NCBI RefSeq assembly: GCF_014695975.1
Contig: NZ_JACJPI010000081.1
Coordinates: 294,138-358,137, forward strand
DNA from: Leptolyngbya sp. FACHB-321
GTDB taxonomy: Bacteria; Cyanobacteriota; Cyanobacteriia; Leptolyngbyales; Leptolyngbyaceae
Reading direction: 5' to 3'
Length of the DNA stretch: 64,000 nucleotides
Below are positions 29,123 to 37,358 of this stretch, in pieces; positions within the stretch are counted from its first letter, which is position 1, and each line of letters begins with the position of its first letter. The position numbers were made by a program, and so were the translations under genes. The notes beneath the pieces were generated by a model, which was given only the letters and a program-made list of their open reading frames with translations, was not told the DNA's origin and did not search any database.

Positions 29123-29164
29123 CTCAACAACTTGCAACTGTAGGTGAAATTCAGTGAGTGAGCT

Positions 29165-30409
29165 TTAGCTTAAAGACTCCAGGTAGTCACGTACTCGGTT
29201 GCGACGTTTGGGTTGTCGCAGCTTTTGCAGTGCCTTTGCCTCGATTTGGCGGACTCGCTCGCGTGAAAGATCAAGCGCACGACCAATTTCAGCCAGCGAG
29301 TAGGGGTGCCCATCGCCTAAGCCAAAGCGCATTTGAATGACATCCCGCTCACGAGTCGTCAGGTCTGCCAGGAGTTGTTGAAGATCGCGACGGAGTGCCT
29401 CACGCATCAGCGTATCTTCGGGTGAGACATCGTCCGTTTCTAGCAAATCCCCTAGTTCTGTATCTTTCTCTTTGCCAACTTTGGTTTCAAGCGAAACGGA
29501 ACGGGGGACACGCAGCAGCACGTCACGCACTTGAGGCGCAGTCATCTCTAGTTCTAGCGCAATGTCTTCGATCGAAGCGGTACGCCCTTTTTCTTGAGAG
29601 ATTTTGCGCTGAGCCTTCTTGATTTTGTTCAGCTTTTCGGTAATGTGGACAGGCAAGCGAATCGTACGACTTTGAGTCGCGATCGCTCGTGTAATGCCTT
29701 GACGAATCCACCAGTAAGCATAGGTGCTGAACCGATAACCTTTGGTGGGGTCAAACTTTTCGACAGCCCGTTCCAGTCCAAGGGTGCCTTCCTGGATCAG
29801 ATCGAGCAGTTCCAAACCGCGATTCTGATATTTTTTAGCGACCGAGACAACTAGGCGCAGGTTCGCCTTGATCATGTGCTCTTTTGCCTGCACACCCTCA
29901 GCCTGAATGGCTTCCAGTTCTTCAACCGTTAAGCTGGCAATTTCTGCCCAGAGGCGTTTTCCTTCTGCTAGGGTAGGCTTTAGATCTACGACAGTAATAC
30001 CCGCTTCGAGTGCCCATCGCTCTAGAGACGGACGATGCCCCAGGTGAGAGGCAAGGCGATCGTGCGCTTCAACAAGCTGAACGTAGAGCTGAATCGGACC
30101 ATCTGCCTTTGCAGCCGCTTCTGCCCGTGTCTCAAGTAGTCGCATGTAGCGCTGGACTCGTTGCGCTTCCGATACTTCTTCGTCGCGACCTAACAACCGA
30201 ACGCGACCAATTTCCTGGAGGTACAAACGAACCAAATCAGTGGTGCGACGGCTCACACTACGCTGGAGGTCAGCCGCTTCGGCATACTCCATTTCCAAGC
30301 TGATGAGGTCATCCACTGTATGCTCTTCATCAGCCCGACCCGGTCGAAGGTTCTGGGCGCGTAGCTGTTCGTCGTATTCTGCTTCAGCGTAAAAAGAAGA
30401 TGCTGGCAT
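29165..30409 (-). CDS. sigC: group 2 RNA polymerase sigma factor, SigC type
   Basis: The 414-residue protein has sigma-70 region 1.2/2 (TDLVRLYLQEIGRVRLL; KANLRLVVSVAKKYQNRGLELLDLIQEG), region 2.4 (GYRFSTYAYWWIRQGITRAI), region 3 and region 4 (SLAEIGRALDLSRERVRQIEAKA). The N-terminus MPASSFYAEAEYD resembles SigC of filamentous cyanobacteria rather than the longer SigA. Group 2 sigmas share core promoters with SigA and respond to stress, nitrogen or carbon conditions. ATG 30409. The neighbours fur and tpiA are not obviously connected. Confidence 0.88.
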   Translation of the reverse strand: MPASSFYAEAEYDEQLRAQNLRPGRADEEHTVDDLISLEMEYAEAADLQRSVSRRTTDLVRLYLQEIGRVRLLGRDEEVSEAQRVQRYMRLLETRAEAAAKADGPIQLYVQLVEAHDRLASHLGHRPSLERWALEAGITVVDLKPTLAEGKRLWAEIASLTVEELEAIQAEGVQAKEHMIKANLRLVVSVAKKYQNRGLELLDLIQEGTLGLERAVEKFDPTKGYRFSTYAYWWIRQGITRAIATQSRTIRLPVHITEKLNKIKKAQRKISQEKGRTASIEDIALELEMTAPQVRDVLLRVPRSVSLETKVGKEKDTELGDLLETDDVSPEDTLMREALRRDLQQLLADLTTRERDVIQMRFGLGDGHPYSLAEIGRALDLSRERVRQIEAKALQKLRQPKRRNRVRDYLESLS

Positions 30410-31280
30410 AGTGCTCGTCTCAGTTGCTCCAGGTAAGAGTGGGCTTCAGTCAGCTTGCTAATAGTGTTCCCGCCATTCACGACTAAAGAACATCCCTTAG
30501 AGTTCCGTTACGTTCTCTAGTACGTTGGCGTTTGGATGCATCTTCCGGTTAATTAACTACAGAGCTTGCGATCGTGATTAGGCTGTATCAACTTGATGGG
30601 TGTCAGTATAAGTACAAGCTTGCAGATAAATGAGTGACCCAAATCAGTTGCTAGGTTAACCTACATCACTTGTAGGGCAATTTCCTGATGTTTTTGAAGT
30701 CTGATGTTCATCTTCATGAAGGCTTTGAACGACTACTTGTTTCCATTACAGGGGTGTGAAGCTGAAATCCAGAAAAATTGCTGTAGGTTTATGGAAGCTT
30801 TACTTACAGCAGCACTCAGAAAATCTTAGTCAAGCGTTAAAAAAACTATTCAGAATTTAGAGCACAGGAACTAGATATTAGGAGCTAGAAAGCTGATCAC
30901 ACAGGCTCTCAATCTCTAAGATGTATTTCCTTTAGCGATACTATTTGATGGCTAAAGAGTTGTTAGCAGGATCAGTTTCGTTACGCTCTCAATACTTCCT
31001 AATGTTTTACGTAAGCTAGTTAGGAAGCAAGCAGGGATCACTCGTTAAGGGTTTTTACTGACACTGTGCTTTAGCTACATGGCACGGAAATAAGCAAGAA
31101 TTGATCAAGAAAGACCCAGGTTCTTCAAGTATCTGAGGATCTGCAACACCTTGAAGTAGTGGCATCTCTCCCTAGAACGCAAGTCAATTTCATAGCAAAA
31201 GCTAGTCACGAGAGAACGTACCGTGACTAGCAGTTTTGTAATTAATTCAGTGTTAGTCAGTGCGCGGCAACGTGGTGTTA
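30410..31280. other. upstream region of sigC, about 870 bases
   Basis: No protein gene is supported. It includes the leftward sigC promoter region, an imperfect inverted repeat CTTCCTAA/TTAGGAAG (30995-31027) and the tpiA terminator. The length suggests complex regulation or an undetected RNA. Confidence 0.5.
31201..31231 (-). terminator. terminator of tpiA
   Basis: GCTAGTCACG (31201-31210) and CGTGACTAGC (31222-31231) form a perfect 10-bp stem with an 11-base loop. On the minus strand it is followed by TTTTGC about 50 bases past the tpiA stop. AGTTTTGT on the other side might allow bidirectional use. Confidence 0.75.
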
Positions 31281-32012
31281 CTAAACCGCTACAAAGTTTA
31301 CGATGCGGGCGAAACTGTCTGGTTGCAAGCTTGCCCCGCCTACTAATGCACCATCAATTTCAGGCTGCTGTATGATTTCGTCAATGTTATCGGGTTTGAC
31401 CGAGCCACCATATTGAATCGGCACGTCAGGATTAGTGAGCTGTGCGCGGATTAGCCCTATGACTCGGTTTGCTTCAGATGATTGACACGTTTCGCCGGTG
31501 CCAATCGCCCAAATTGGCTCGTATGCAATGACCAAATTCGTCTGATCGATCGCACTGAGCGCACCTTCAAGCTGGCTCAAGATAACAGATTCCGTTTCAC
31601 CACTGTCTCGTTGCTGTTTTGTTTCGCCCACACAGAGAATAGGGGTCAAGCCCGCCGCCTGTGCCGCATGCAAGCGCAAATTCACTGTTGCGTCTGTTTC
31701 CCCAAAATACTGCCGCCGTTCGCTGTGTCCCACAATGACATAGCGGACTCCAAGCTCAGTGAGCATAGGGGCAGCAATCTCTCCTGTATAGGCTCCAGAT
31801 GTTTCCCAATGGACATTTTGGGCACCTAAACGAATCAAACTGCCGTGCAAAGACTGGGACAGACTGACCAACGCCGTGAAGGGAACGCACAGCACGACTT
31901 CTCGATCGTCTGCCATCTCGTTAAGATGAGGCATCAAACCCTGGAGAAACTCCATTGCTTCTGCCTGGGTTTTATACATTTTCCAGTTGCCAGCTATAAC
32001 AATTTTTCGCAC
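31281..32012 (-). CDS. tpiA: triosephosphate isomerase
   Basis: The 243-residue enzyme interconverts dihydroxyacetone phosphate and glyceraldehyde 3-phosphate in the Calvin cycle and glycolysis. Marks: AGNWKMYK with catalytic Lys, [15 protein letters not shown] (catalytic His), [12 protein letters not shown] (catalytic Glu), YGGSVKPDN and ALVGGASL. Length is normal. The start codon is GTG at 32012; no nearby ATG fits the family N-terminus. A clean terminator lies downstream. Confidence 0.97.
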   Translation of the reverse strand: MRKIVIAGNWKMYKTQAEAMEFLQGLMPHLNEMADDREVVLCVPFTALVSLSQSLHGSLIRLGAQNVHWETSGAYTGEIAAPMLTELGVRYVIVGHSERRQYFGETDATVNLRLHAAQAAGLTPILCVGETKQQRDSGETESVILSQLEGALSAIDQTNLVIAYEPIWAIGTGETCQSSEANRVIGLIRAQLTNPDVPIQYGGSVKPDNIDEIIQQPEIDGALVGGASLQPDSFARIVNFVAV

Positions 32013-32191
32013 GGTCGTTGTTTGGGGGTGAAGGCATCATTTATTGCATCCTCCAGTTTAAGGCTTCGTGTGCCCAACGAACCAGTTCGCAACGAGCTGT
32101 ATAAGCACACCACCTATAACAAGTAGCTAAAGATAGATGCTACAGAGCTAGAAGCAATGGGCTGCGGTTGCCAATCTTTACTACCGCTGCA

Positions 32192-32665
32192 CTAAACTAC
32201 TGCTGCACCAAAAACTTTTGTAGAACCAAAACCTGAGTCTGACGGATAGGAGAGCGCCAACGCACTTAGGCAACGATCGACTGCCCGTTCAAGATCTTCT
32301 AGGAGGTAGGGCTTAGTGACGCAATCACTACAGCCTGCTTGCAGCAGCTTTCGGTGATCATCTTCTCTTGTAAGAGCCGTCACGGCAATGACGGGAATCT
32401 TCGCTGTGATGACATTGCGGCGTAAATGGTGCAAAACATCGAACCCACTTAAATCAGGTAGTCGGATGTCAAGCAGAATCAAATTCGGTTGCCGGGTTTG
32501 CGCTAGCGTTAAGGCAGTCTTACCATCAGGCGCAGCTAGAAACGATCGATCAGCACGTGCCAATGCTTGTGTGAGCAGCAACAAATTGTCATCATCATCA
32601 TCCACTGCCAGAATCAGGTGTGTGGCGACAATCGTCTGGTGAAGGCTGTGTGAGCGAAAGTCCAT
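32192..32665 (-). CDS. single-domain response regulator (CheY-like)
   Basis: The 157-residue protein is essentially one receiver domain: VDDDDDN near the N-terminus, LILLDIRLPDLSG with the phospho-acceptor Asp, VIAVTAL and CVTKPYLLEDL with the conserved Lys. A short tail follows. An upstream in-frame ATG at 32797 would add an implausible Phe/Leu-rich 44 residues, so ATG 32665 (MDFRSHSLHQ) is preferred. No output domain; it likely acts in a phosphorelay. Partner kinase not nearby. Confidence 0.85.
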   Translation of the reverse strand: MDFRSHSLHQTIVATHLILAVDDDDDNLLLLTQALARADRSFLAAPDGKTALTLAQTRQPNLILLDIRLPDLSGFDVLHHLRRNVITAKIPVIAVTALTREDDHRKLLQAGCSDCVTKPYLLEDLERAVDRCLSALALSYPSDSGFGSTKVFGAAVV

Positions 32666-33130
32666 ACGTTTCAATAAGAAAAGAGCAGTAAAGCAGAAGC
32701 AGAGAGAGACATTGCGAACGCAAGCATACGCTGACAGAAATCTTTGTGTGCTGAATGTGCCTATGCTGAACTGTGGCTGCTGAAAGGGCAAAAGCAAATG
32801 CTTTTTTACAGTCTAATGCTAAATCTTAATTTTTGTTTAATTTTTGAAGGCGAATGATTCGCTTTGTTTTTGCTAAGAGATCCTGCGACATTGAATCTAT
32901 AGATATGCTATTAGAAGGTGATTCAAAAAATTCTGTGTACAGAGATACCAAAGCAGATTTATTGCTCACTTTAGTCGTGCCGTCGTCGCTTCATTCACGA
33001 TCGCTACTTGACAAACGTGATAGACGGTTAAGCGATTGAAAGCCAGATAGAAAGAGGCATGATCGCTCGGAGGACATGAATTTGTTGTCGATCACCTTTT
33101 CAACCAGGGAACTTAAAAGGGAGAACGTTT
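32666..33130. other. divergent gap between response regulator and aldehyde dehydrogenase
   Basis: About 465 bases with no supported gene; a 61-codon plus-strand frame (32854-33039) shows no familiar features. AT-rich segments including two copies of TTAATTTTTG (32827-32848) lie mid-gap. Confidence 0.45.
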
Positions 33131-34495
33131 ATGGCTATTGCTACGATTAATCCGGTAACCGGAGAAACAGTGAAAGTGTTTGAGGCGCTAACAGCTCCAC
33201 AAATTGAACAAGCGTTAGCGCTGGCACAACAGACATTTGAGCAGTATCGGCACACAACTTTTGAGCAGCGATCTCAGTGGCTCCATGCTGCTGCTCAGAT
33301 CTTAGAGGCTCAAGAAGAGACGTTTGCCAAAGTGATGACCCTAGAGATGGGCAAACCACTGCAAGCTGCGATCGGTGAAGTGAAAAAATGTGCGGCTGTA
33401 TGCCGTTTCTATGCCGATCACGCTGCTAAGTTTCTGGCTGACGTTCCAGTGCAAACTGATGCCAGTCTTAGTCTTGTGCGCTATCAACCGATCGGTGCTG
33501 TCTTGGCTGTCATGCCCTGGAACTTTCCTTTTTGGCAAGTGTTTCGCTTTGCGGCTCCCGCACTTATGGCAGGCAATGTGGGCTTGCTTAAACACGCGTC
33601 TAATGTGCCTCAGTGTGCGTTGGCGATCGAGTCCATTCTTCACCAAGCAGGCTTTCCAAAGGGCGCATTTCAGACCTTGTTGGTTGGGGCAGACCAGGTT
33701 GCCGAGCTGGTCAGGGACGATCGCGTCAAAGCCGCTACCCTTACAGGCAGTGAACCCGCGGGCGCAAGCCTAGCAGCCATCGCCGGAAAGCAAATTAAAA
33801 AAGTTGTGTTAGAGCTAGGCGGTAGCGATCCCTTTATCGTGCTAGCCAGCGCCGATTTAGAGGCAGCGATCGCCACTGCTGTGACAGCGCGGATGCTCAA
33901 CAGTGGACAGTCGTGCATTGCTGCCAAGCGTTTTATCGTGATAGACAGCCTCTACGACGAATTTGAGACACGACTGGTTGAGAAATACCAGGCGCTCCAG
34001 GTCGGCGACCCCATGCTGCCTGATACTGACATTGGTCCCCTAGCAACGCCTGGTATTCTCAAAGACCTGGATCAGCAGGTGCAGACCGCCATCCAGCAAG
34101 GTGCGCAAGTGCTAATTGGTGGTAAACCACTGGGCGGTGCAGGCAACTTCTATCCGCCGACGATTCTGACAGAAATTCCACTGGATAGCTCTACGGCTCA
34201 AGAGGAGTTGTTTGGTCCTGTTGCAATGCTATTTCGTGTGGCGACCCTGGACGAGGCAATCCAACTTGCTAACAGCACTCCCTTTGGGTTAGGAGCTAGC
34301 GCCTGGACAACTGATGCCGCAGAACAAGAACGGTTAACCCATGAGCTTGAAGCCGGATCGGTCTTTATCAACAGCATGGTTAAATCTGATCCACGCTTGC
34401 CGTTTGGTGGCATTAAGCGATCGGGCTTTGGACGCGAACTTAGCATTCAAGGCATCCATGAGTTTGTCAATATCAAAACCGTCTGGATGAAGTAG
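33131..34495 (+). CDS. gabD: succinic semialdehyde dehydrogenase (NAD(P)+)
   Basis: The 454-residue aldehyde dehydrogenase has VMPWNFPFWQVFR, TLTGSEPAGASLA (cofactor loop), VLELGGSDPF with general-base Glu228, and NSGQSCIAAKR with nucleophile Cys262; the C-terminus is complete (FGGIKRSGFGREL). It would oxidise succinic semialdehyde to succinate. The next gene is the ThDP-dependent enzyme that makes that aldehyde from 2-oxoglutarate in cyanobacteria; the pair closes the TCA cycle. The same gene pair was shown to work this way in Synechococcus PCC 7002. ATG with GGGAGA upstream. Confidence 0.92.
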   Translation: MAIATINPVTGETVKVFEALTAPQIEQALALAQQTFEQYRHTTFEQRSQWLHAAAQILEAQEETFAKVMTLEMGKPLQAAIGEVKKCAAVCRFYADHAAKFLADVPVQTDASLSLVRYQPIGAVLAVMPWNFPFWQVFRFAAPALMAGNVGLLKHASNVPQCALAIESILHQAGFPKGAFQTLLVGADQVAELVRDDRVKAATLTGSEPAGASLAAIAGKQIKKVVLELGGSDPFIVLASADLEAAIATAVTARMLNSGQSCIAAKRFIVIDSLYDEFETRLVEKYQALQVGDPMLPDTDIGPLATPGILKDLDQQVQTAIQQGAQVLIGGKPLGGAGNFYPPTILTEIPLDSSTAQEELFGPVAMLFRVATLDEAIQLANSTPFGLGASAWTTDAAEQERLTHELEAGSVFINSMVKSDPRLPFGGIKRSGFGRELSIQGIHEFVNIKTVWMK

Positions 34496-34831
34496 GCGAG
34501 AAGGGAGAGGGAATGAAGGGGTAAGGGAGTGAAAGGGTAATGGAGTGCGACGCAACGCTCTATTACCCTTTCTAGCTTCTGACTGTTAAAGCAAATGTCA
34601 GCGATGCACAACATTTTCCCTTTTATAACTGTGTTCTTTGTAACAGAATAAAGGGGCGATCGTTTGAAACGTGTTAAGACAGGGGTTGGGGTCGATCGCT
34701 GTTTCAGCAGACGAGTGTGTGGACAGATCGTTAAGGGTTAGGTGATCGATTAAGCGATACGTCGAGAGCGCGTAACGGTTCGGTGAAGGGCATACTTAGT
34801 TTTTGTGATGAGGGCAAGAATCATGGGTCAG
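34496..34831. other. gap between the two TCA-bypass genes
   Basis: About 335 bases. It opens with a purine-rich stretch and a strong hairpin (34531-34572) and contains a HIP1-like site. The hairpin suggests separate transcription of the second gene or partial read-through. Confidence 0.5.
34531..34572 (+). terminator. hairpin after the aldehyde dehydrogenase gene
   Basis: GAAAGGGTAAT (34531-34541) and ATTACCCTTTC (34562-34572) form an 11-bp stem with a 20-base loop. A weak T-run follows. A terminator or attenuating hairpin is likely, 36 bases past the stop. Confidence 0.5.
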
Positions 34832-36469
34832 ATGAATACTGCTGAACTGCTAGTGCGCTGCCTAGAAAACGAAGGTGTGCGCTACATCTTTGGGTTGCCG
34901 GGCGAAGAAAACCTGCACGTGCTGGAAGCCCTAAAGCACTCGTCGATTCAATTCATTACTACCCGCCATGAACAGGGAGCCGCGTTTATGGCAGATGTTT
35001 ATGGACGGCTGACAGGCAAGCCAGGGGTCTGTCTCTCGACGTTAGGACCTGGCGCAACCAATTTAATGACAGGTGTTGCCGATGCGAACCTCGATCGTGC
35101 GCCTCTAGTTGCTATTACAGGACAGGTGGGCACCGATCGCATGCACATTGAATCCCACCAATACCTTGATCTGGTGGCGATGTTTGCTCCTGTAACTAAA
35201 TGGAACGCCCAAATCGTCCGCCCCAGCAACACACCAGAGATTGTGCGGAAAGCGTTTAAGATTGCTCAGGCAGAGAAGCCGGGAGCCGTTCATATCGACC
35301 TGCCAGAAAACATTGCAGCAATGACTGCGCCTGGTAAACCCCTTTTGAAGGACAACAAAGAAAAAACCTATGCCTCGTTTCAAAGCATCGAAAAGGCAGC
35401 AGACTTTATTTCGCGGGCGGTAAATCCGCTGATTCTTGTCGGTAATGGTGCCATTCGAGCCAACGCTAGCGAGGGGCTGACCGAATTTGCTACACGGTTA
35501 AACATTCCGGTTGCCAACAGTTTCATGGGCAAAGGTGTTATTCGCTATACCCATCCGCTTGCACTGTGGGCAGTAGGCTTGCAGCAGCGTGACTATATTA
35601 GCTGTGGGTTCGATCGCGCTGATCTCATTATTTGTGTTGGCTATGACCTGATTGAGTATTCGCCCAAAAAGTGGAATCCCGATGGCTCTATTCCCATCAT
35701 CCATATTGGAGCAATGCCAGCTGAAGTAGACAGCAGCTACATTCCTGCTGCCGAAGTAGTCGGCGATATTTCAGATTCATTAAGAGAGATCTTGTACCGT
35801 GCCGATCGCGCCAATAAGCCAGATCCTCACGCGCTAGACCTACGCACCGATATTCGCAACGACTACGTGCAATATGCGAAAGATGATGCTTTTCCTATCA
35901 AACCGCAAAAGGTCATCTACGATCTGCGGCAGGTTATGGCACCCGAAGATATCGTCATTTCTGACGTCGGCGCTCACAAGATGTGGATGGCACGGCACTA
36001 TCACTGTGAGCAACCCAACACCTGCATCATTTCTAATGGCTTTGCCGCAATGGGCATTGCGATTCCAGGGGCGATCGCCGCTAAACTGGTGCACCCCGAA
36101 CGGCGGATCGTTGCTGTCACGGGCGATGGTGGCTTCATGATGAACTGCCAGGAACTCGAAACAGCGCTGCGGATTGGCACGCCTTTTGTCACACTCATTT
36201 TTAATGACGGTGGCTACGGCTTGATTGAATGGAAGCAGCAAAATCAGTTTGGTAGCTCTGCCTTTATTAAATTTGGCAATCCCGACTTTGTAAAATTTGC
36301 CGAAAGTATGGGCTTAAAAGGCTACCGCGTCGAATCCTGCCTAGATTTAATTCCCATTCTTAAAGAGGCACTAGAACAGGATGTGCCTACGGTCATTGAT
36401 TGCCCTGTGGACTATCGAGAAAACCTCCGCTTTACTCAGCGCGCTGGTGATTTAAGCTGCCCAATTTGA
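34832..36469 (+). CDS. ogdA: 2-oxoglutarate decarboxylase (annotated elsewhere as acetolactate synthase)
   Basis: The 545-residue ThDP enzyme has GLPGEEN, the ThDP-activating Glu47 in RHEQGAAFMADVYGR, GATNLMTGVADANLD and the C-terminal ThDP motif GDGGFMMN to FNDGG (Gly431-Asp-Gly to Asn458). It resembles acetolactate synthase, but its neighbour is succinic semialdehyde dehydrogenase and its overall look matches my memory of the Synechococcus 2-oxoglutarate decarboxylase. It would turn 2-oxoglutarate into succinic semialdehyde and CO2. I chose ATG 34832 (MNTAELLVRCLEN); ATGs at 34808 and 34823 are alternatives, the latter with an AGGG site. Substrate is inferred. Confidence 0.88.
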   Translation: MNTAELLVRCLENEGVRYIFGLPGEENLHVLEALKHSSIQFITTRHEQGAAFMADVYGRLTGKPGVCLSTLGPGATNLMTGVADANLDRAPLVAITGQVGTDRMHIESHQYLDLVAMFAPVTKWNAQIVRPSNTPEIVRKAFKIAQAEKPGAVHIDLPENIAAMTAPGKPLLKDNKEKTYASFQSIEKAADFISRAVNPLILVGNGAIRANASEGLTEFATRLNIPVANSFMGKGVIRYTHPLALWAVGLQQRDYISCGFDRADLIICVGYDLIEYSPKKWNPDGSIPIIHIGAMPAEVDSSYIPAAEVVGDISDSLREILYRADRANKPDPHALDLRTDIRNDYVQYAKDDAFPIKPQKVIYDLRQVMAPEDIVISDVGAHKMWMARHYHCEQPNTCIISNGFAAMGIAIPGAIAAKLVHPERRIVAVTGDGGFMMNCQELETALRIGTPFVTLIFNDGGYGLIEWKQQNQFGSSAFIKFGNPDFVKFAESMGLKGYRVESCLDLIPILKEALEQDVPTVIDCPVDYRENLRFTQRAGDLSCPI

Positions 36470-36702
36470 GAGCCAGTAACGTTTAATTGGTCAGATCAAA
36501 TTGCAGCGTCGCTCCCCTACTGCAACAAGTGAGCAGTGACTTTTGCACGCTCTGTCAGTTCCCAAAGCCTTAGCAGCAGGAACTTAGAAGCACTAGATGC
36601 GTCTACTTTGCCATCAGGGAATTGTCGATCGCAGTCCTAATTCCACTGCATAGCACTCGATCGACGGCAATTAACGTGATGGCTAACTAGAAGGCTAAAG
36701 CA

Positions 36703-37176
36703 ATGAGTACAACAAAAGTTTTGGGATTAGCTGGAGTGACAATGGCAACATTCATCACTTCAGTAGCGCAGCCTGCAATGGCGCAACGAGTCTGCGTTGA
36801 GTCAGAGTCAAATGGCAGAATTGTTTGTGGCAGAGTTGTCAATGATTATCGTTACAACAACCGTAATGATGATCGCTACAACGATCGCTATGACAGCCGC
36901 TACAACAATCGTGGTAACGATGCCAGCAATTTTGATGAGCGCTTCTATTTGATGGCTTATCCAGATGTGAGAGCAGCCATCCAGCGTGGACAAGTGAGAG
37001 ATGCGTACACGCACTATCAACGTGCTGGGCGGTTTGAGGGTCGCTTTCCACGCTTTAATGAAGCGAGCTACCTGGCAAGAAACCCTGATGTTGCAGCGGC
37101 TGTAAGGCAAAGAAGTGTTCGCAGCGGCTACGACCACTGGCTCAGAGTTGGGCGTTTTGAGGACCGCAAACTTTAG
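36703..37176 (+). CDS. exported protein with Arg/Asn/Asp/Tyr repeats and two YL-PDV repeats
   Basis: The 157-residue product has a signal peptide (about 1-28, ending PAMAQ), then about 25 residues of low-complexity repeat (RYNNRNDDRYNDRYDSRYNN) and two copies of a roughly 38-residue module: FYLMAYPDVRAAIQRGQVR and SYLARNPDVAAAVRQRSVR, each followed by a GRFE(G/D)R motif. Similar YLxxNPDVxAA modules occur in many secreted bacterial proteins of unclear role, possibly in surface binding. No enzyme domain. The repeat region's codon pattern reads as tandem duplication. Confidence 0.8.
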   Translation: MSTTKVLGLAGVTMATFITSVAQPAMAQRVCVESESNGRIVCGRVVNDYRYNNRNDDRYNDRYDSRYNNRGNDASNFDERFYLMAYPDVRAAIQRGQVRDAYTHYQRAGRFEGRFPRFNEASYLARNPDVAAAVRQRSVRSGYDHWLRVGRFEDRKL

Positions 37177-37358
37177 AGAATGTCCTGCTATCTGCTCTTT
37201 TCCGTTGTAGTAGCTGTTATACAAGGTTCTACTCTTTCATGTGTTCTCTGCTGCCCACCTCATAAACCAGTTTGGCTTTTTGGAGCTTGAAGAGTAGCAT
37301 GGCATCTATGCATAAGGTTTGAGGACTTTGTGCAGCAACTGCTGCATATGTTTTGAGT

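Noticed and set aside
32854..33039. 61-codon plus-strand frame before the aldehyde dehydrogenase
   Set aside because: No homology-like pattern and poor ribosome-binding context.
34808..36469. Classification of the ThDP enzyme as catabolic or anabolic acetolactate synthase
   Set aside because: The adjacent succinic semialdehyde dehydrogenase and the MNTAELLVRCLEN-type start favour 2-oxoglutarate decarboxylase; the alternative remains open until tested.
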